Shown here: one piece after another, positions 40,325 through 48,474 of the stretch
Numbering within the stretch: position 1 is the first letter of the stretch
Layout of the letters: each line of letters begins with the position of its first letter
Source: Verrucomicrobiota bacterium
Lineage (GTDB): Bacteria > Verrucomicrobiota > Verrucomicrobiia > Verrucomicrobiales > Akkermansiaceae
Direction of reading: 5' to 3'
DNA: 64,000 bases
Assembly (NCBI GenBank): GCA_017301995.1
Contig: JAFLEH010000001.1
Location: 248,001-312,000, forward strand
The notes under the pieces: generated by a model
The model's input: the letters and a program-made list of their open reading frames with translations, nothing else
Database searches by the model: none
What the model was told of the DNA's origin: nothing
Translations under genes and position numbers: made by a program

Positions 40325-41356
40325 ATGCCCACCACCTCCGCCTCCATGGCCTGGCTGGCCCGCCCCGACGGCACCGTGGTCGTCGGCCACGGGCCGTTCG
40401 AGTCCGCCGTATCCGCGCCTAACGGAACAACCGCGTTCTATGTGCAGGATTTCACTCTAACCGACCCAACGCCGTGGAAAATCCCCGCGCGGGTGGAAAC
40501 GATGACCCCTGGGGAATTCGCGGCCCGCCACGAGCGGATCACCCAGCCCGTGTGCCGCTGGGATGCGCCGGACGCCACGCCGTTTTCCGCCGTCTTTCAG
40601 GAAATCATGGCCGCCATGCACGTCGGACTGTTTGAAAAAACCGTGCCGGTGGTCGTCGAGATGGGCGAGGCCGCATCCCCGCCCGGCCCCGGCCTGGCGG
40701 CCGCCATGGCCCGCCAATCCGCACCGCTCATGTCCTACGGATTCGTCGGCCGCGACAACGGATTCGCCGGAGCCACCCCGGAACTGCTCATATCCTATCA
40801 AGACCGCGGCCTCCAGACCATGGCCCTGGCCGGCACCGCCCGCCACGACGACCGCGATGTCTTCGGCGTGGATGACAAGGAGATCCGCGAGCACGAATAC
40901 GTCGCCCAGACGCTGGTTTCCAAACTAACCGACCTGGGCACGCTCCGGCGCCACCCGCGGACGATCCTCGACCTCGGCAGCATCGTCCATTTTCTAACAT
41001 TCATCGACGTTGGACTCGACACGCCCGCCTGTCCCGAGGCGTTGTTGAAGCGCCTGCACCCCACACCGGCTCTCGGCCCGCTCCCGCGCACGGTGGAAAC
41101 CCTGGCAAAACTGTTAGAATGGCGCGACCGCCTCCACTGCCCGCCCGAGTTCGGCGCGCCGTTCGGCGTGGCCCATCAGGACCGCTTCGACGCCGTGGTC
41201 GCCATCCGCGGCATCTGGTGGCAGGACCGCCAACTCGCCCTGCCCGCCGGCTGCGGCATCATCGAGGCCAGCCGCCTCGTCAACGAGTGGCGCGAACTCC
41301 GCCTCAAACGCGAGTCGGTGAAGCGCTTTCTCGAGCGTGAACCATCCACTATCTAA
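40325..41356 (+). CDS. Chorismate-binding enzyme (isochorismate synthase / PabB-like)
   Basis: This 343-residue protein holds the chorismate-utilising catalytic domain: GFAGATPELL, MALAGTARHDD, DKEIREHEYVAQTLVSKLTD, LHPTPALGPLPR, PEFGAPFG and GCGIIEASRLVNEWRELRLK. The N-terminal anthranilate synthase domain is too short for TrpE. The family includes menaquinone isochorismate synthase (MenF), salicylate synthase and PabB, and the residues visible do not settle which. No men, pab or siderophore genes are nearby, although aroA and tyrA of chorismate metabolism lie 1-3 kb downstream. A menaquinone role is the simplest guess. Confidence 0.82.
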   Translation: MPTTSASMAWLARPDGTVVVGHGPFESAVSAPNGTTAFYVQDFTLTDPTPWKIPARVETMTPGEFAARHERITQPVCRWDAPDATPFSAVFQEIMAAMHVGLFEKTVPVVVEMGEAASPPGPGLAAAMARQSAPLMSYGFVGRDNGFAGATPELLISYQDRGLQTMALAGTARHDDRDVFGVDDKEIREHEYVAQTLVSKLTDLGTLRRHPRTILDLGSIVHFLTFIDVGLDTPACPEALLKRLHPTPALGPLPRTVETLAKLLEWRDRLHCPPEFGAPFGVAHQDRFDAVVAIRGIWWQDRQLALPAGCGIIEASRLVNEWRELRLKRESVKRFLEREPSTI

Positions 41357-41813
41357 CGAAAGTCGGTCTGCCAATACACCGAAGGGTCCCTCAATCGCAT
41401 GCCCTCGTGGACAAGCCCACCGAGAAGGAGCTCGCCACCCGCTCCGTTTCCACCGCCGGAAACGGAACACCCTCCGCCCCTGTGGCGGGTGCTCCGGCGG
41501 AGGGAACCGCCACCGTTCCCCGCCTGTCCCTGCTGCTGGCTGCGCCCGGCTGGTATGCACTCCATCGGTTTTCGAAAGCAAGAAGCGGGAGTGATCGGTG
41601 TGAATCGTAACCCACTGCGGGTGGGTGTTCCTGATACGCTTCATCGGAAGGTGGAAGGTGCGTCAGTCTGGCGGTGCCGGACAGAGTCTCCCCACCACCC
41701 GCCGTCCTCAAAAAATACATAATCCATACTTGACACTCCCCGCCGTTTGGCTAGCGTTTCCCAGCGCCCCGCACTGCGGGACCGGTTCTTCACCACCATT
41801 GCGATCTCCCCGT
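41357..41813. other. 457-bp intergenic stretch, no firm gene
   Basis: Several short frames cross this region on both strands, but none shows homology or a sensible start. The best, 41407-41610 on the plus strand (GTG start, 67 residues), has coding-like third positions only for its first 50 codons and may be a gene remnant. A perfect 9-bp inverted repeat (CCCTCCGCC / GGCGGAGGG, 41470-41504) could form a hairpin. The promoter of the next gene lies near the 3' end. Confidence 0.4.
41730..41757 (+). promoter_or_regulatory. Candidate sigma-70 promoter for the lipoprotein gene
   Basis: A consensus -35 TTGACA (41730-41735) is followed after 16 bp by the weak -10 TAGCGT (41752-41757), in an AT-rich stretch 57 bp before the ATG at 41814. 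Confidence 0.4.
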
Positions 41814-42269
41814 ATGAAACCGTCCATCAACCTCATTCTGGCCGCAGCCGCCACGCTTTTCGTGGTGTCGTGCTATCCCTATCCGGAAAACACCCCGAAA
41901 CATCGGCACAAACCGAACCCGGAAGCTGTCACCAAGGAAGCTGAGGAAAAGGCCAAGGCCGACGAATTGAAAAAGAAGGAGGAGGCCAAGCTGAAGGAAG
42001 AAGAGGCCAAAAACAAGGATAAGGAAGGGGACAAAATCAAGACCCCCGATGGTTCCGCCAGCGGCGGCGATGAATTTCCGCCACCCAACAAGCCTCCCGT
42101 TGTGGACAAGCCCACCTACGAGGTGGCCAAGAAAGCTCCCGGCAAGGACGGATTCGTGCTGAGCCCCTATAACAACAAGCTCATCGACGTCCGCGGCATC
42201 GCACCCGGCACCCTCGTCCGCGACCCCACCTATCCGCCGTCGGAAAAGAAATATTTCCGAGTGCCCTGA
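41814..42269 (+). CDS. Lipoprotein with Lys/Glu-rich helix
   Basis: This is a 151-residue protein. The ATG at 41814 gives a lipoprotein signal with the lipobox VVSC at Cys20; the frame is open further upstream without homology. Residues about 40-75 are a Lys/Glu/Ala-rich helix (KEEAKLKEEEAKNKDKEGDK). The C-terminal 40 residues are conserved-looking (GFVLSPYNNKLIDVRGI, APGTLVRDPTYP). I recognise no family function. It sits between a TTGACA promoter and a strong terminator, so it is probably a single-gene transcript. Confidence 0.72.
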   Translation: MKPSINLILAAAATLFVVSCYPYPENTPKHRHKPNPEAVTKEAEEKAKADELKKKEEAKLKEEEAKNKDKEGDKIKTPDGSASGGDEFPPPNKPPVVDKPTYEVAKKAPGKDGFVLSPYNNKLIDVRGIAPGTLVRDPTYPPSEKKYFRVP

Positions 42270-42303
42270 GCCATCCGACCTAACACTGGCTTATCCCCGT
42301 TTC

Positions 42304-42342
42304 CGACCGGGTCCGGTGCCCCACTGGTCCCGGTCGTTTTTT
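42304..42342 (+). terminator. Strong intrinsic terminator just before tyrA
   Basis: CGACCGGG and CCCGGTCG form the stem (42304-42336), extended by CC/GG past one T-T mismatch, and six T follow (42337-42342). It ends the lipoprotein transcript. Its T-tract stops only 4 nt before the tyrA ATG, which leaves no room for a separate leader. Confidence 0.9.
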
Positions 42343-42346
42343 CAGA

Positions 42347-43225
42347 ATGACCGATTCCTTTTCCTCCATAGCCATCCTTGGTAGCGGCCTGCTGGGCGGC
42401 TCCTTGGCGCTGGCGCTTCGGGAGCGATCCAACCCGCCGGACGTCCGGCTTTGGGCCCGCCGCGAGGAAACCGCCGCCTCCGCCCGCGAGCGCGGCATTT
42501 CCGGAGCCACCGGCGATCTATCCGCCGCGGTGGCCGGTGCCGATCTGGCGGTCCTCTGCGTGCCCGTGGGTTCCATGCCCGGATTGCTGGCGTCCGCGGT
42601 CGCCGCCGGACTCCCGTCGGATTGCCTGGTGACCGACGTGGGCTCCGTGAAGAAGATCCTCCACGAAACCCTGACTCCCATCCTCGCGAAAACCGGTCAG
42701 CCGTTCATCGGCAGTCACCCAATGGCCGGCTCGGAGCAAACCGGGATCGCCGCGGCCACCGCCGGACTGTTTTCCGGCGCGGCCTGCCTGCTCACCAATG
42801 ACAACCAGGTCGGCCAGCCTCTCGCCGACCGCCTGGACCGTTTCTGGAAATCCCTCGGCTGCGAAACCACCTGGATGGACGCCGCGGCGCACGATTCGCT
42901 GGTCGCCCGGATCAGCCATCTCCCGCACCTGATCGCCGCCTGCACCGCGCGGGTGTGTCTGGCAGAGCCCGAACTTGGCCGTTTCGGCGGCGGCGGGCTG
43001 CGCGATACCACCCGGGTCGCTTCCGGCGACGCCGCAATGTGGGCGGAGATTCTCACCGAAAACCGTGCGGCCATCGCCGGCCCGCTGCGCGAATCCATCG
43101 CGGATTTGACCAAATTCCTTGCATTTCTCGAAGCGGGGGATCATCAGCGTGTCCGCGCGTGGCTGGCGTCCGCCAAAGACCTGCGCGACCACCTCGCGCC
43201 CAGCGCTCCCGTCACCTTCGATTGA
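42347..43225 (+). CDS. tyrA: Prephenate dehydrogenase
   Basis: This 292-residue enzyme oxidises prephenate to 4-hydroxyphenylpyruvate on the way to tyrosine, using NAD(P). The dinucleotide-binding loop ILGSGLLGGSLA begins at residue 9, which fixes the start. TDVGSVKKILHE, FIGSHPMAGSEQTGI and AAAHDSLVARISHLPHL are the conserved catalytic segments, the last two with the active-site histidines. There is no fused chorismate mutase or ACT domain. It is the first gene of a tight plus-strand run with aroA and cmk. The region just upstream is an intrinsic terminator (42304-42342). Confidence 0.93.
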   Translation: MTDSFSSIAILGSGLLGGSLALALRERSNPPDVRLWARREETAASARERGISGATGDLSAAVAGADLAVLCVPVGSMPGLLASAVAAGLPSDCLVTDVGSVKKILHETLTPILAKTGQPFIGSHPMAGSEQTGIAAATAGLFSGAACLLTNDNQVGQPLADRLDRFWKSLGCETTWMDAAAHDSLVARISHLPHLIAACTARVCLAEPELGRFGGGGLRDTTRVASGDAAMWAEILTENRAAIAGPLRESIADLTKFLAFLEAGDHQRVRAWLASAKDLRDHLAPSAPVTFD

Positions 43226-43238
43226 TTTTCCCCAAACC

Positions 43239-44591
43239 ATGCCGGACTTCCGCGTCACCGCCATTTCCTCCCTGCAAGCCGAACTCAGCGTGCCGGGCGA
43301 CAAGAGCGTTTCCCACCGCGCCGCGATCCTCGGCGGCCTCTCCAACGGCACCTGCGCCATCCGCAATTTCCTGCCCTCCGAGGACTGCCTGAACACGCTT
43401 AACGCCATGGCCGCCCTCGGCGCGCGCCACGAGGTGCTCGCCTCCCTTACCGGCTACGGCCCCACCGAACTCGTCATCCACGGCCGCTCGATGCGCCTTG
43501 CCGCCCCGGCCGCGCCAATCGACTGCGGAAACTCGGGCACCGGCATGCGGCTCCTCGCCGGCCTGCTCGCCGCGCAGCCGTTCGACTCGGAGCTTTTCGG
43601 CGACGCCTCGCTTTCCTCGCGTCCGATGGGCCGTATCACCCAACCGCTCGCAGAAATGGGCGCGTCCATCGAAACCCTGGGCGCGAAACCCGGATGCGCG
43701 CCGCTCCGGATCCACGGCGCCCGGCTCCGCCCGATCCGCTACGAAATGCCTGTCGCCAGCGCCCAGGTGAAAAGCGCCATCCTCCTCGCGGGACTCTTCA
43801 CCGACGGCGAAACCACCGTCACCCAGCCCGCCGAAACCCGCGACCACACGGAACGCATGTTCGCCTCGTTCGGCATGTCGGTGCGCCGCGATGGCAACGC
43901 GATTTCCCTGACCGGCGGACAAATCCCGCAGGCCTGCGATTTCACCGTGCCCGGAGACATTTCCAGCGCCGCCTTCTGGCTGGTCGCCGCCGCCGCCCTG
44001 CCGGGGTCCCTGCTCCGCGTCCGCGACGTGGGCCTCAATCCCACCCGCACCGCCATTCTCAACGTGCTCTCCCGCATGGGCGCGCACATCCACGAGGCAC
44101 TTCACTCGTCGTCCGGCGAACCCATCGGCCATCTGGAAATCCAAGGCGCCAACCTAACCGGCACCACCCTCAAACCGGCGGAAATCCCCAATCTGATCGA
44201 CGAAATTCCGGTCATCGCCGTGGCCGCCGCGCTCGCCTCCGGCACCACCGAGATCCGCAACGCCCGCGAACTCCGCGTCAAGGAAACCGACCGCATCACC
44301 ACCGCGGTCAATAACCTCCGCGCGATGGGCGCCGAAATCGAGGAGTTCGACGACGGCATGGCCATCCACGGCGGCAGACAGCTCCACGGCGCGGACCTCG
44401 ACAGCTTCGGCGACCACCGCATCGCCATGGCCTTCGCCATCGCCGGCCTCTTCGCCTCCGGTGAAACGGTCATCCGCAACACCGATTGCGTGAACACGTC
44501 CTATCCGGGATTCTCCCACCACCTCCGGGCCGTCATGGCCCACGCCACCGACCCATCCGCCTTCACCCTGCCCACCGATCCGCAGCCGTGA
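43239..44591 (+). CDS. aroA: 3-phosphoshikimate 1-carboxyvinyltransferase (EPSP synthase)
   Basis: This 450-residue enzyme transfers enolpyruvate from PEP to shikimate 3-phosphate. The ATG at 43239 gives FRVTAISSLQAELSVPGDKS, with the PGDKSVSHRAAIL substrate loop. Also seen: DCGNSGTGMRLLAG, ASAQVKSAILLAGL, RELRVKETDRI and FGDHRIAMAFAIAG. The motif around the PEP loop (GNSGTGMRLL) has Gly-Thr-Gly where the glyphosate-sensitive class I reads GNAGTAMR. Its last bases overlap the cmk start by 4 nt (GTGA). Confidence 0.97.
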   Translation: MPDFRVTAISSLQAELSVPGDKSVSHRAAILGGLSNGTCAIRNFLPSEDCLNTLNAMAALGARHEVLASLTGYGPTELVIHGRSMRLAAPAAPIDCGNSGTGMRLLAGLLAAQPFDSELFGDASLSSRPMGRITQPLAEMGASIETLGAKPGCAPLRIHGARLRPIRYEMPVASAQVKSAILLAGLFTDGETTVTQPAETRDHTERMFASFGMSVRRDGNAISLTGGQIPQACDFTVPGDISSAAFWLVAAAALPGSLLRVRDVGLNPTRTAILNVLSRMGAHIHEALHSSSGEPIGHLEIQGANLTGTTLKPAEIPNLIDEIPVIAVAAALASGTTEIRNARELRVKETDRITTAVNNLRAMGAEIEEFDDGMAIHGGRQLHGADLDSFGDHRIAMAFAIAGLFASGETVIRNTDCVNTSYPGFSHHLRAVMAHATDPSAFTLPTDPQP

Positions 44592-45256
44592 CCGATTCCG
44601 TCCCCCATCATCCCCAACATTTCGCGATCGCCATCGACGGCCCGGCCGCCTCGGGCAAAAGCACCATCGCCCGCGAACTCGCCAAACGCCTCGGACTCAT
44701 CATGGTGAACTCCGGAGCGATGTACCGCGCCGTCACCTGGCAGGCGCTCAAATCCGGCGTCGATCCCCACGACCCGCACGCGGTCATCGCGATGTTGGAT
44801 CGATTGGAAATCGCCTGCGGCGACGACGGTGTCACCTCCACCATCGCGATCAATGGCACCGACCCCGGCGACGAACTCCGCAGCCCGCAGGTCAACGCGC
44901 ACGTCTCCGCCATCGCCGCCATCCCGGAAGTCCGCGCGCGGCTCGTCGCACTCCAGCGCGACTATCTGAACCGCACCGATGTGGTCATGGAAGGCCGCGA
45001 TATCGGCTCGGTCGTTTTCCCGGATACGCCCTACAAAATCTATGTCGATGCCGCCGAGCACGTCCGCGCCGCGCGCCGCGTCGATATGGGCGAGGTCGAT
45101 TCCGTGGCGAAACGCGATGCCGCCGACAGCCGCCGCGCCACCGCCCCGCTGATGGTCGCGGAGGGCGCCACCGTGCTGGACAACTCCGACCACACCGTCG
45201 AATCCGCCCTGGAAGCCACCCTCGCCATTCTGAAACGGCAGGGACTGCCCGTCTAA
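44588..45256 (+). CDS. cmk: Cytidylate kinase
   Basis: This 222-residue enzyme phosphorylates CMP/dCMP. The GTG start at 44588 overlaps the aroA stop and puts the P-loop IDGPAASGKSTIA near residue 15-27. LIMVNSGAMYRAVTW, NAHVSAIAAIPEVR, VVMEGRDIGSVVFPD and KIYVDAAEHVRAARR are the conserved CMP-binding and LID segments. The aroA-cmk pairing is common; sometimes they are fused with rpsA downstream, but rpsA is not here. Confidence 0.96.
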   Translation: MTDSVPHHPQHFAIAIDGPAASGKSTIARELAKRLGLIMVNSGAMYRAVTWQALKSGVDPHDPHAVIAMLDRLEIACGDDGVTSTIAINGTDPGDELRSPQVNAHVSAIAAIPEVRARLVALQRDYLNRTDVVMEGRDIGSVVFPDTPYKIYVDAAEHVRAARRVDMGEVDSVAKRDAADSRRATAPLMVAEGATVLDNSDHTVESALEATLAILKRQGLPV

Positions 45257-45278
45257 CCCCTAACCCTATCAAACCACG

Positions 45279-45884
45279 ATGTCCTGGATCTACTGGTGCG
45301 GCTGGATGCTTTTCGGTTCCCTGTTCCGCTCGTTGTTCGGCATGAAAGTGACCGGCCGCGAGCATCTCGTCACCGAAGGTCCGGTGCTCATCGTTTCCAA
45401 CCACCAAAGTTTCATCGATCCCCCGCTGATCGGCAATCTCTATCGGCACGCGATCTGGTATCTGGCGCGCAAGACGCTCTTCACCGGTTTCGCCGGATGG
45501 CTCTATCCGCGCTGGCAGGCCATCCCGGTGGACCAGGACCGGCCGGACATGGCCAGCCTCAAGACGGTCATCAAACTGCTCAAGGAAGGCGAGCCGGTGC
45601 TGATTTTCCCGGAAGGCGAACGCACCGGCAGCGGCGACCTCGGCGAGGCCGCGCCCGGCGTGGGACTCGTCGCCGCCAAGGCCGGCGCGCCAATCCAACC
45701 GGTCCGCATCCGCGGCGCTTACGAGGCGCTGCCCCGCGGATCGGCACGCGTGAAATTCACCCGCATTTCCGTTACCATCGGCCCGGCGATCCGCCTCACC
45801 CCGGAGGAAATCAAACAGGCATCCGGCAAGGAAGGCTACGACCAGCTCGCCAAACGCCTGATGGCCGCCATCGCCGCACTCTGA
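45279..45884 (+). CDS. plsC: 1-acyl-sn-glycerol-3-phosphate acyltransferase (PlsC family)
   Basis: This 201-residue membrane-associated acyltransferase makes phosphatidic acid for phospholipids. The HX4D catalytic motif is NHQSFID near residue 46, and the substrate-binding block is FPEGERTGSGDL near 110. The hydrophobic N-terminus (WIYWCGWMLFGSLFRSLF) fits a membrane anchor. It lies 22 nt after cmk and 2 nt before prmC. The product is the substrate of CdsA encoded 8 kb upstream. Confidence 0.9.
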   Translation: MSWIYWCGWMLFGSLFRSLFGMKVTGREHLVTEGPVLIVSNHQSFIDPPLIGNLYRHAIWYLARKTLFTGFAGWLYPRWQAIPVDQDRPDMASLKTVIKLLKEGEPVLIFPEGERTGSGDLGEAAPGVGLVAAKAGAPIQPVRIRGAYEALPRGSARVKFTRISVTIGPAIRLTPEEIKQASGKEGYDQLAKRLMAAIAAL

Positions 45885-45886
45885 CC

Positions 45887-46729
45887 ATGAGCACCGTGCT
45901 TGAAACCATCGACAAAGGCACGCTCTATCTGGAGAAGCGCGGCATCGCCGACGCGCGCCGCAACATGCAGCTTCTCGTCGCCCGCCAGCTCGATTGCACC
46001 CGCACCCAGCTCTACGTCCAGTTCGACCGCCCGCTCGGCGAACGCGAACTCCAGCCGCTCCGCGAGGCGCTCAAATCGCGCGGCGAAGGCGTGCCGCTCC
46101 AACATTTGTTGGGAAACGTGGAGTTCCACCGCCGCACCTTCAAAACCGACGCCCGCGCCCTCATTCCCCGCCCGGAAACCGAGGAACTCGCGGAATGGTT
46201 GTTAGTTCATGATCTGCCGGCCACCTCCGCCGTGCTCGACATCGGTTGCGGCTCGGGCGTGCTCGGCCTAACCCTCGCCGCCGAACGCCCGGACTGGCAC
46301 GTCACCCTCGCCGATGTCTCGCCGGACGCTCTCGCCCTGGCCCGTGAAAACGCGGACGCCCTCGGCGTTTCCAACATCACCTTCGCCCAGTCCGATCTGT
46401 TCGCCGGCCTAACCGGATCATTCGGTGGCATCGTCGCCAATCTGCCCTACGTCCCGGAAACCGAGCGCCCCTCTCTGAGCCGCGAGGTTCTCCACGATCC
46501 GGCGCTCGCCCTCTTCGGCGGTCCCGACGGCCTCGACATCATCCGCCGTTTCATCCCGGAAGCCTTCGCCCGTCTCGATCCCGGCGGCTGGCTCGCCCTC
46601 GAAATCGGCCACCAGCAATCCGCCCAGGTCGCCTCCATGCTGGAGCGCGCCGGCTTCACCGCCATCGAAGTCAAATCCGATCTCTCCAACATCCCCCGCT
46701 TCCCGTTGTCATTCAAACCTCCGGTTTGA
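45887..46729 (+). CDS. prmC: Peptide chain release factor N5-glutamine methyltransferase
   Basis: This 280-residue SAM-dependent enzyme methylates the GGQ glutamine of release factors. The helical N-terminal substrate domain (GVPLQHLLGNVEFHRRTF) precedes the Rossmann fold with VLDIGCGSGVLGL (motif I) and LADVSPDALALARENA. The catalytic tetrapeptide, usually NPPY, reads NLPY (IVANLPYVPETE near residue 184). GGPDGLDIIRRF and LALEIGHQQS follow. The NLPY change deserves note, but the overall family call is firm. It is the last gene of the tight run before murA. Confidence 0.93.
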   Translation: MSTVLETIDKGTLYLEKRGIADARRNMQLLVARQLDCTRTQLYVQFDRPLGERELQPLREALKSRGEGVPLQHLLGNVEFHRRTFKTDARALIPRPETEELAEWLLVHDLPATSAVLDIGCGSGVLGLTLAAERPDWHVTLADVSPDALALARENADALGVSNITFAQSDLFAGLTGSFGGIVANLPYVPETERPSLSREVLHDPALALFGGPDGLDIIRRFIPEAFARLDPGGWLALEIGHQQSAQVASMLERAGFTAIEVKSDLSNIPRFPLSFKPPV

Positions 46730-46730
46730 T

Positions 46731-46756
46731 GTTATTCGTTATTGGTTATTTGTTAT
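46731..46756 (+). repeat. AT-rich post-stop repeat, copy 1
   Basis: TTATTGGTTATTTGTTAT begins 10 nt after the prmC stop codon, preceded by GTTATTCG. Two more copies at 55062-55084 and 58484-58515 also lie just after stop codons. It stands out against the GC-rich background. The following 46757-46824 has a CTTTTCAG-type short repeat before murA. Confidence 0.75.
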
Positions 46757-46824
46757 AAGGCACCAGGCTCCCTCATTCACAACATTTCCGCTTTTCAGCT
46801 TTTCAGTTTTTCAGCATTTACCCC

Positions 46825-48093
46825 ATGGACAAACTCCTCGTACACGGCGGCGCGCCGCTCAAAGGCGCCATCAACATCTCCGGTTCCAAGAACGCCTCGC
46901 TGCCGATTCTCGCGGCCACCATTCTCACCGGCGAGGACTGCCTCATCAGCCGGGTGCCCGACGTTTCCGACACCAACTACATGGTCCAGATCCTCAGCGC
47001 GCTGGGCGCGGATGTGGAACGCTACTCCGGCACCGTCCGGATCTCCTGCGCCGACGTCGCGGAGGAAGCCCCCTACGACCTCGTCCGCCGGATGCGCGCC
47101 TCGATCTGCGTCATGGGCCCCCTGCTCGCCCGCAAACGCCGCGCCGTGGTCTCCCTGCCCGGCGGCTGCATCATCGGCGACCGCCCGGTGGACCTCCACC
47201 TCCGCGGGCTTGAGGCGCTGGGCGCCAAAGTGGAATTCGAGGGCGGAAACATGATCCTAACCGCCCCCGACGGCCTGCGCGGCGCGGAAATCGACCTCCG
47301 CGGCACCCACGGGCCCACCGTGCTCGGTACCGACAACGTGATGATGGCCGCCACTCTCGCGGAAGGCGTCACCGTGATCGAATCCGCCGCCGCCGAACCG
47401 GAAGTGGTGGACCTCGCCAATTTCCTCAACGCCATGGGCGCCAAAATCACCGGTGCGGGCACCACCCGGATCGAGATCGAGGGTGTCAGCGAACTTCACG
47501 GTGTCCGCCACACGGTCATTCCCGACCGGATCGAAGCCGGCACCTTCATGGCCGCCGCCGCGCTGGCCGGAGAGGGCGTCACCCTCCGCCGCGTTTGCCA
47601 GGAACACCTCAAGGCCATCACCGCCGCGCTTGTAAGGGCCGGCCACCGCATCGAGTTCAACCCCGCCGGCGACACCTGCTCCGTCCACCGCGGCGACGAA
47701 CCGAAAGGCTGCGATCTAACCACAGCCCCCTATCCGGGCTACCCCACCGACATGCAGGCGCAGATGACCGCTCTCCTGGCCACCACCCCCGGCATCAGCG
47801 TTATCAAGGACACCATCTTCCCCCAGCGCTTCATGCACTGCGCGGAACTGAAACGCATGGGCGCCGACATCACCGTCGATAACGGCACCGCGGTCGTCCG
47901 CGGCGTCGCCGGGCTTTCCGCCGCCCCCGTCATGGCCTCCGACCTCCGCGCCTCCGCCGCCCTGGTGCTCGCCGCCCTAACCGCCAAGGGCACCACCGCC
48001 ATCAACCGCCTCTATCACATCGACCGCGGCTACGAGCACATCGACGAGAAACTCCTCATGCTTGGCGCCAATCTCGAACGCGTGAAAGCCTGA
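46825..48093 (+). CDS. murA: UDP-N-acetylglucosamine 1-carboxyvinyltransferase
   Basis: This 422-residue enzyme catalyses the first committed step of peptidoglycan synthesis, adding enolpyruvate from PEP to UDP-GlcNAc. The N-terminus holds GAINISGSKNASLPILAATI with the catalytic Lys, and MRASICVMGPLLAR follows. The loop SLPGGCIIGDRPVDLHLRGL carries Cys115, at the same number as in E. coli MurA and the residue modified by fosfomycin. GTDNVMMAATLAEGVT, PDRIEAGTFMAAAA and YPTDMQAQMTALL are also conserved. A related EPSP synthase fold enzyme, aroA, lies 2.2 kb upstream. Confidence 0.97.
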   Translation: MDKLLVHGGAPLKGAINISGSKNASLPILAATILTGEDCLISRVPDVSDTNYMVQILSALGADVERYSGTVRISCADVAEEAPYDLVRRMRASICVMGPLLARKRRAVVSLPGGCIIGDRPVDLHLRGLEALGAKVEFEGGNMILTAPDGLRGAEIDLRGTHGPTVLGTDNVMMAATLAEGVTVIESAAAEPEVVDLANFLNAMGAKITGAGTTRIEIEGVSELHGVRHTVIPDRIEAGTFMAAAALAGEGVTLRRVCQEHLKAITAALVRAGHRIEFNPAGDTCSVHRGDEPKGCDLTTAPYPGYPTDMQAQMTALLATTPGISVIKDTIFPQRFMHCAELKRMGADITVDNGTAVVRGVAGLSAAPVMASDLRASAALVLAALTAKGTTAINRLYHIDRGYEHIDEKLLMLGANLERVKA

Positions 48094-48474
48094 CACGCCA
48101 CCTGCCGGTGGAGACACAAGACTTCAAGACGCAAGACTCTGAAGCGTCATCCCGTAGCCGCCTTCCTATCAGGTCAAGAACCCTCCATTTCCCATCCTGC
48201 CACTCTCGTAGAATACCCAGTCTTTCGGCAAAGCATGAAGGATCATTGTGAACAGTGTGGAACGAGTTGGGATGTGCCTGAATTCATGCGAACCGATTCG
48301 TGCTCCCGAGAGTCGTTAGCTCCCGTGGCCCGCGCCACGGACCTCGGGCGGCGTCTCCCCATACTTCCACGCCCCGAATAACCCCTCCCCCGGAATTTCC
48401 CGAAACGAAAGCGCCGTTTGGTGGCGGTAAACTCACGCCTTCGGGCGCTTTTCCGCAATTTGATCCGAGATTCC
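48094..48474. other. 381-bp intergenic stretch with small palindromes
   Basis: No convincing gene is present; a 222-residue minus frame across it runs through the htrA-like coding strand and is a shadow. It holds a remnant of the GTAGCC repeat (CCGTAGCCGCCTTC, 48152-48165) and a small hairpin (CCGTGGC/GCCACGG, 48323-48340). The stem at 48408-48451 directly before the next gene is listed separately. Confidence 0.5.
48408..48451 (+). promoter_or_regulatory. Candidate leader structure upstream of the HtrA-like gene
   Basis: AAAGCGCC (48408-48415) pairs perfectly with GGCGCTTT (48444-48451), enclosing a smaller GGCG/CGCC stem, and ends 23 nt before the ATG. The T-run is only four bases, so it may be a weak terminator of upstream transcription or a leader structure. 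It matches no riboswitch that I recognise. Confidence 0.3.

Noticed and set aside
41337..41722. Several 60-110-residue frames on both strands
   Set aside because: None has a recognisable domain, start signal or consistent codon use; they arise from GC-rich sequence.
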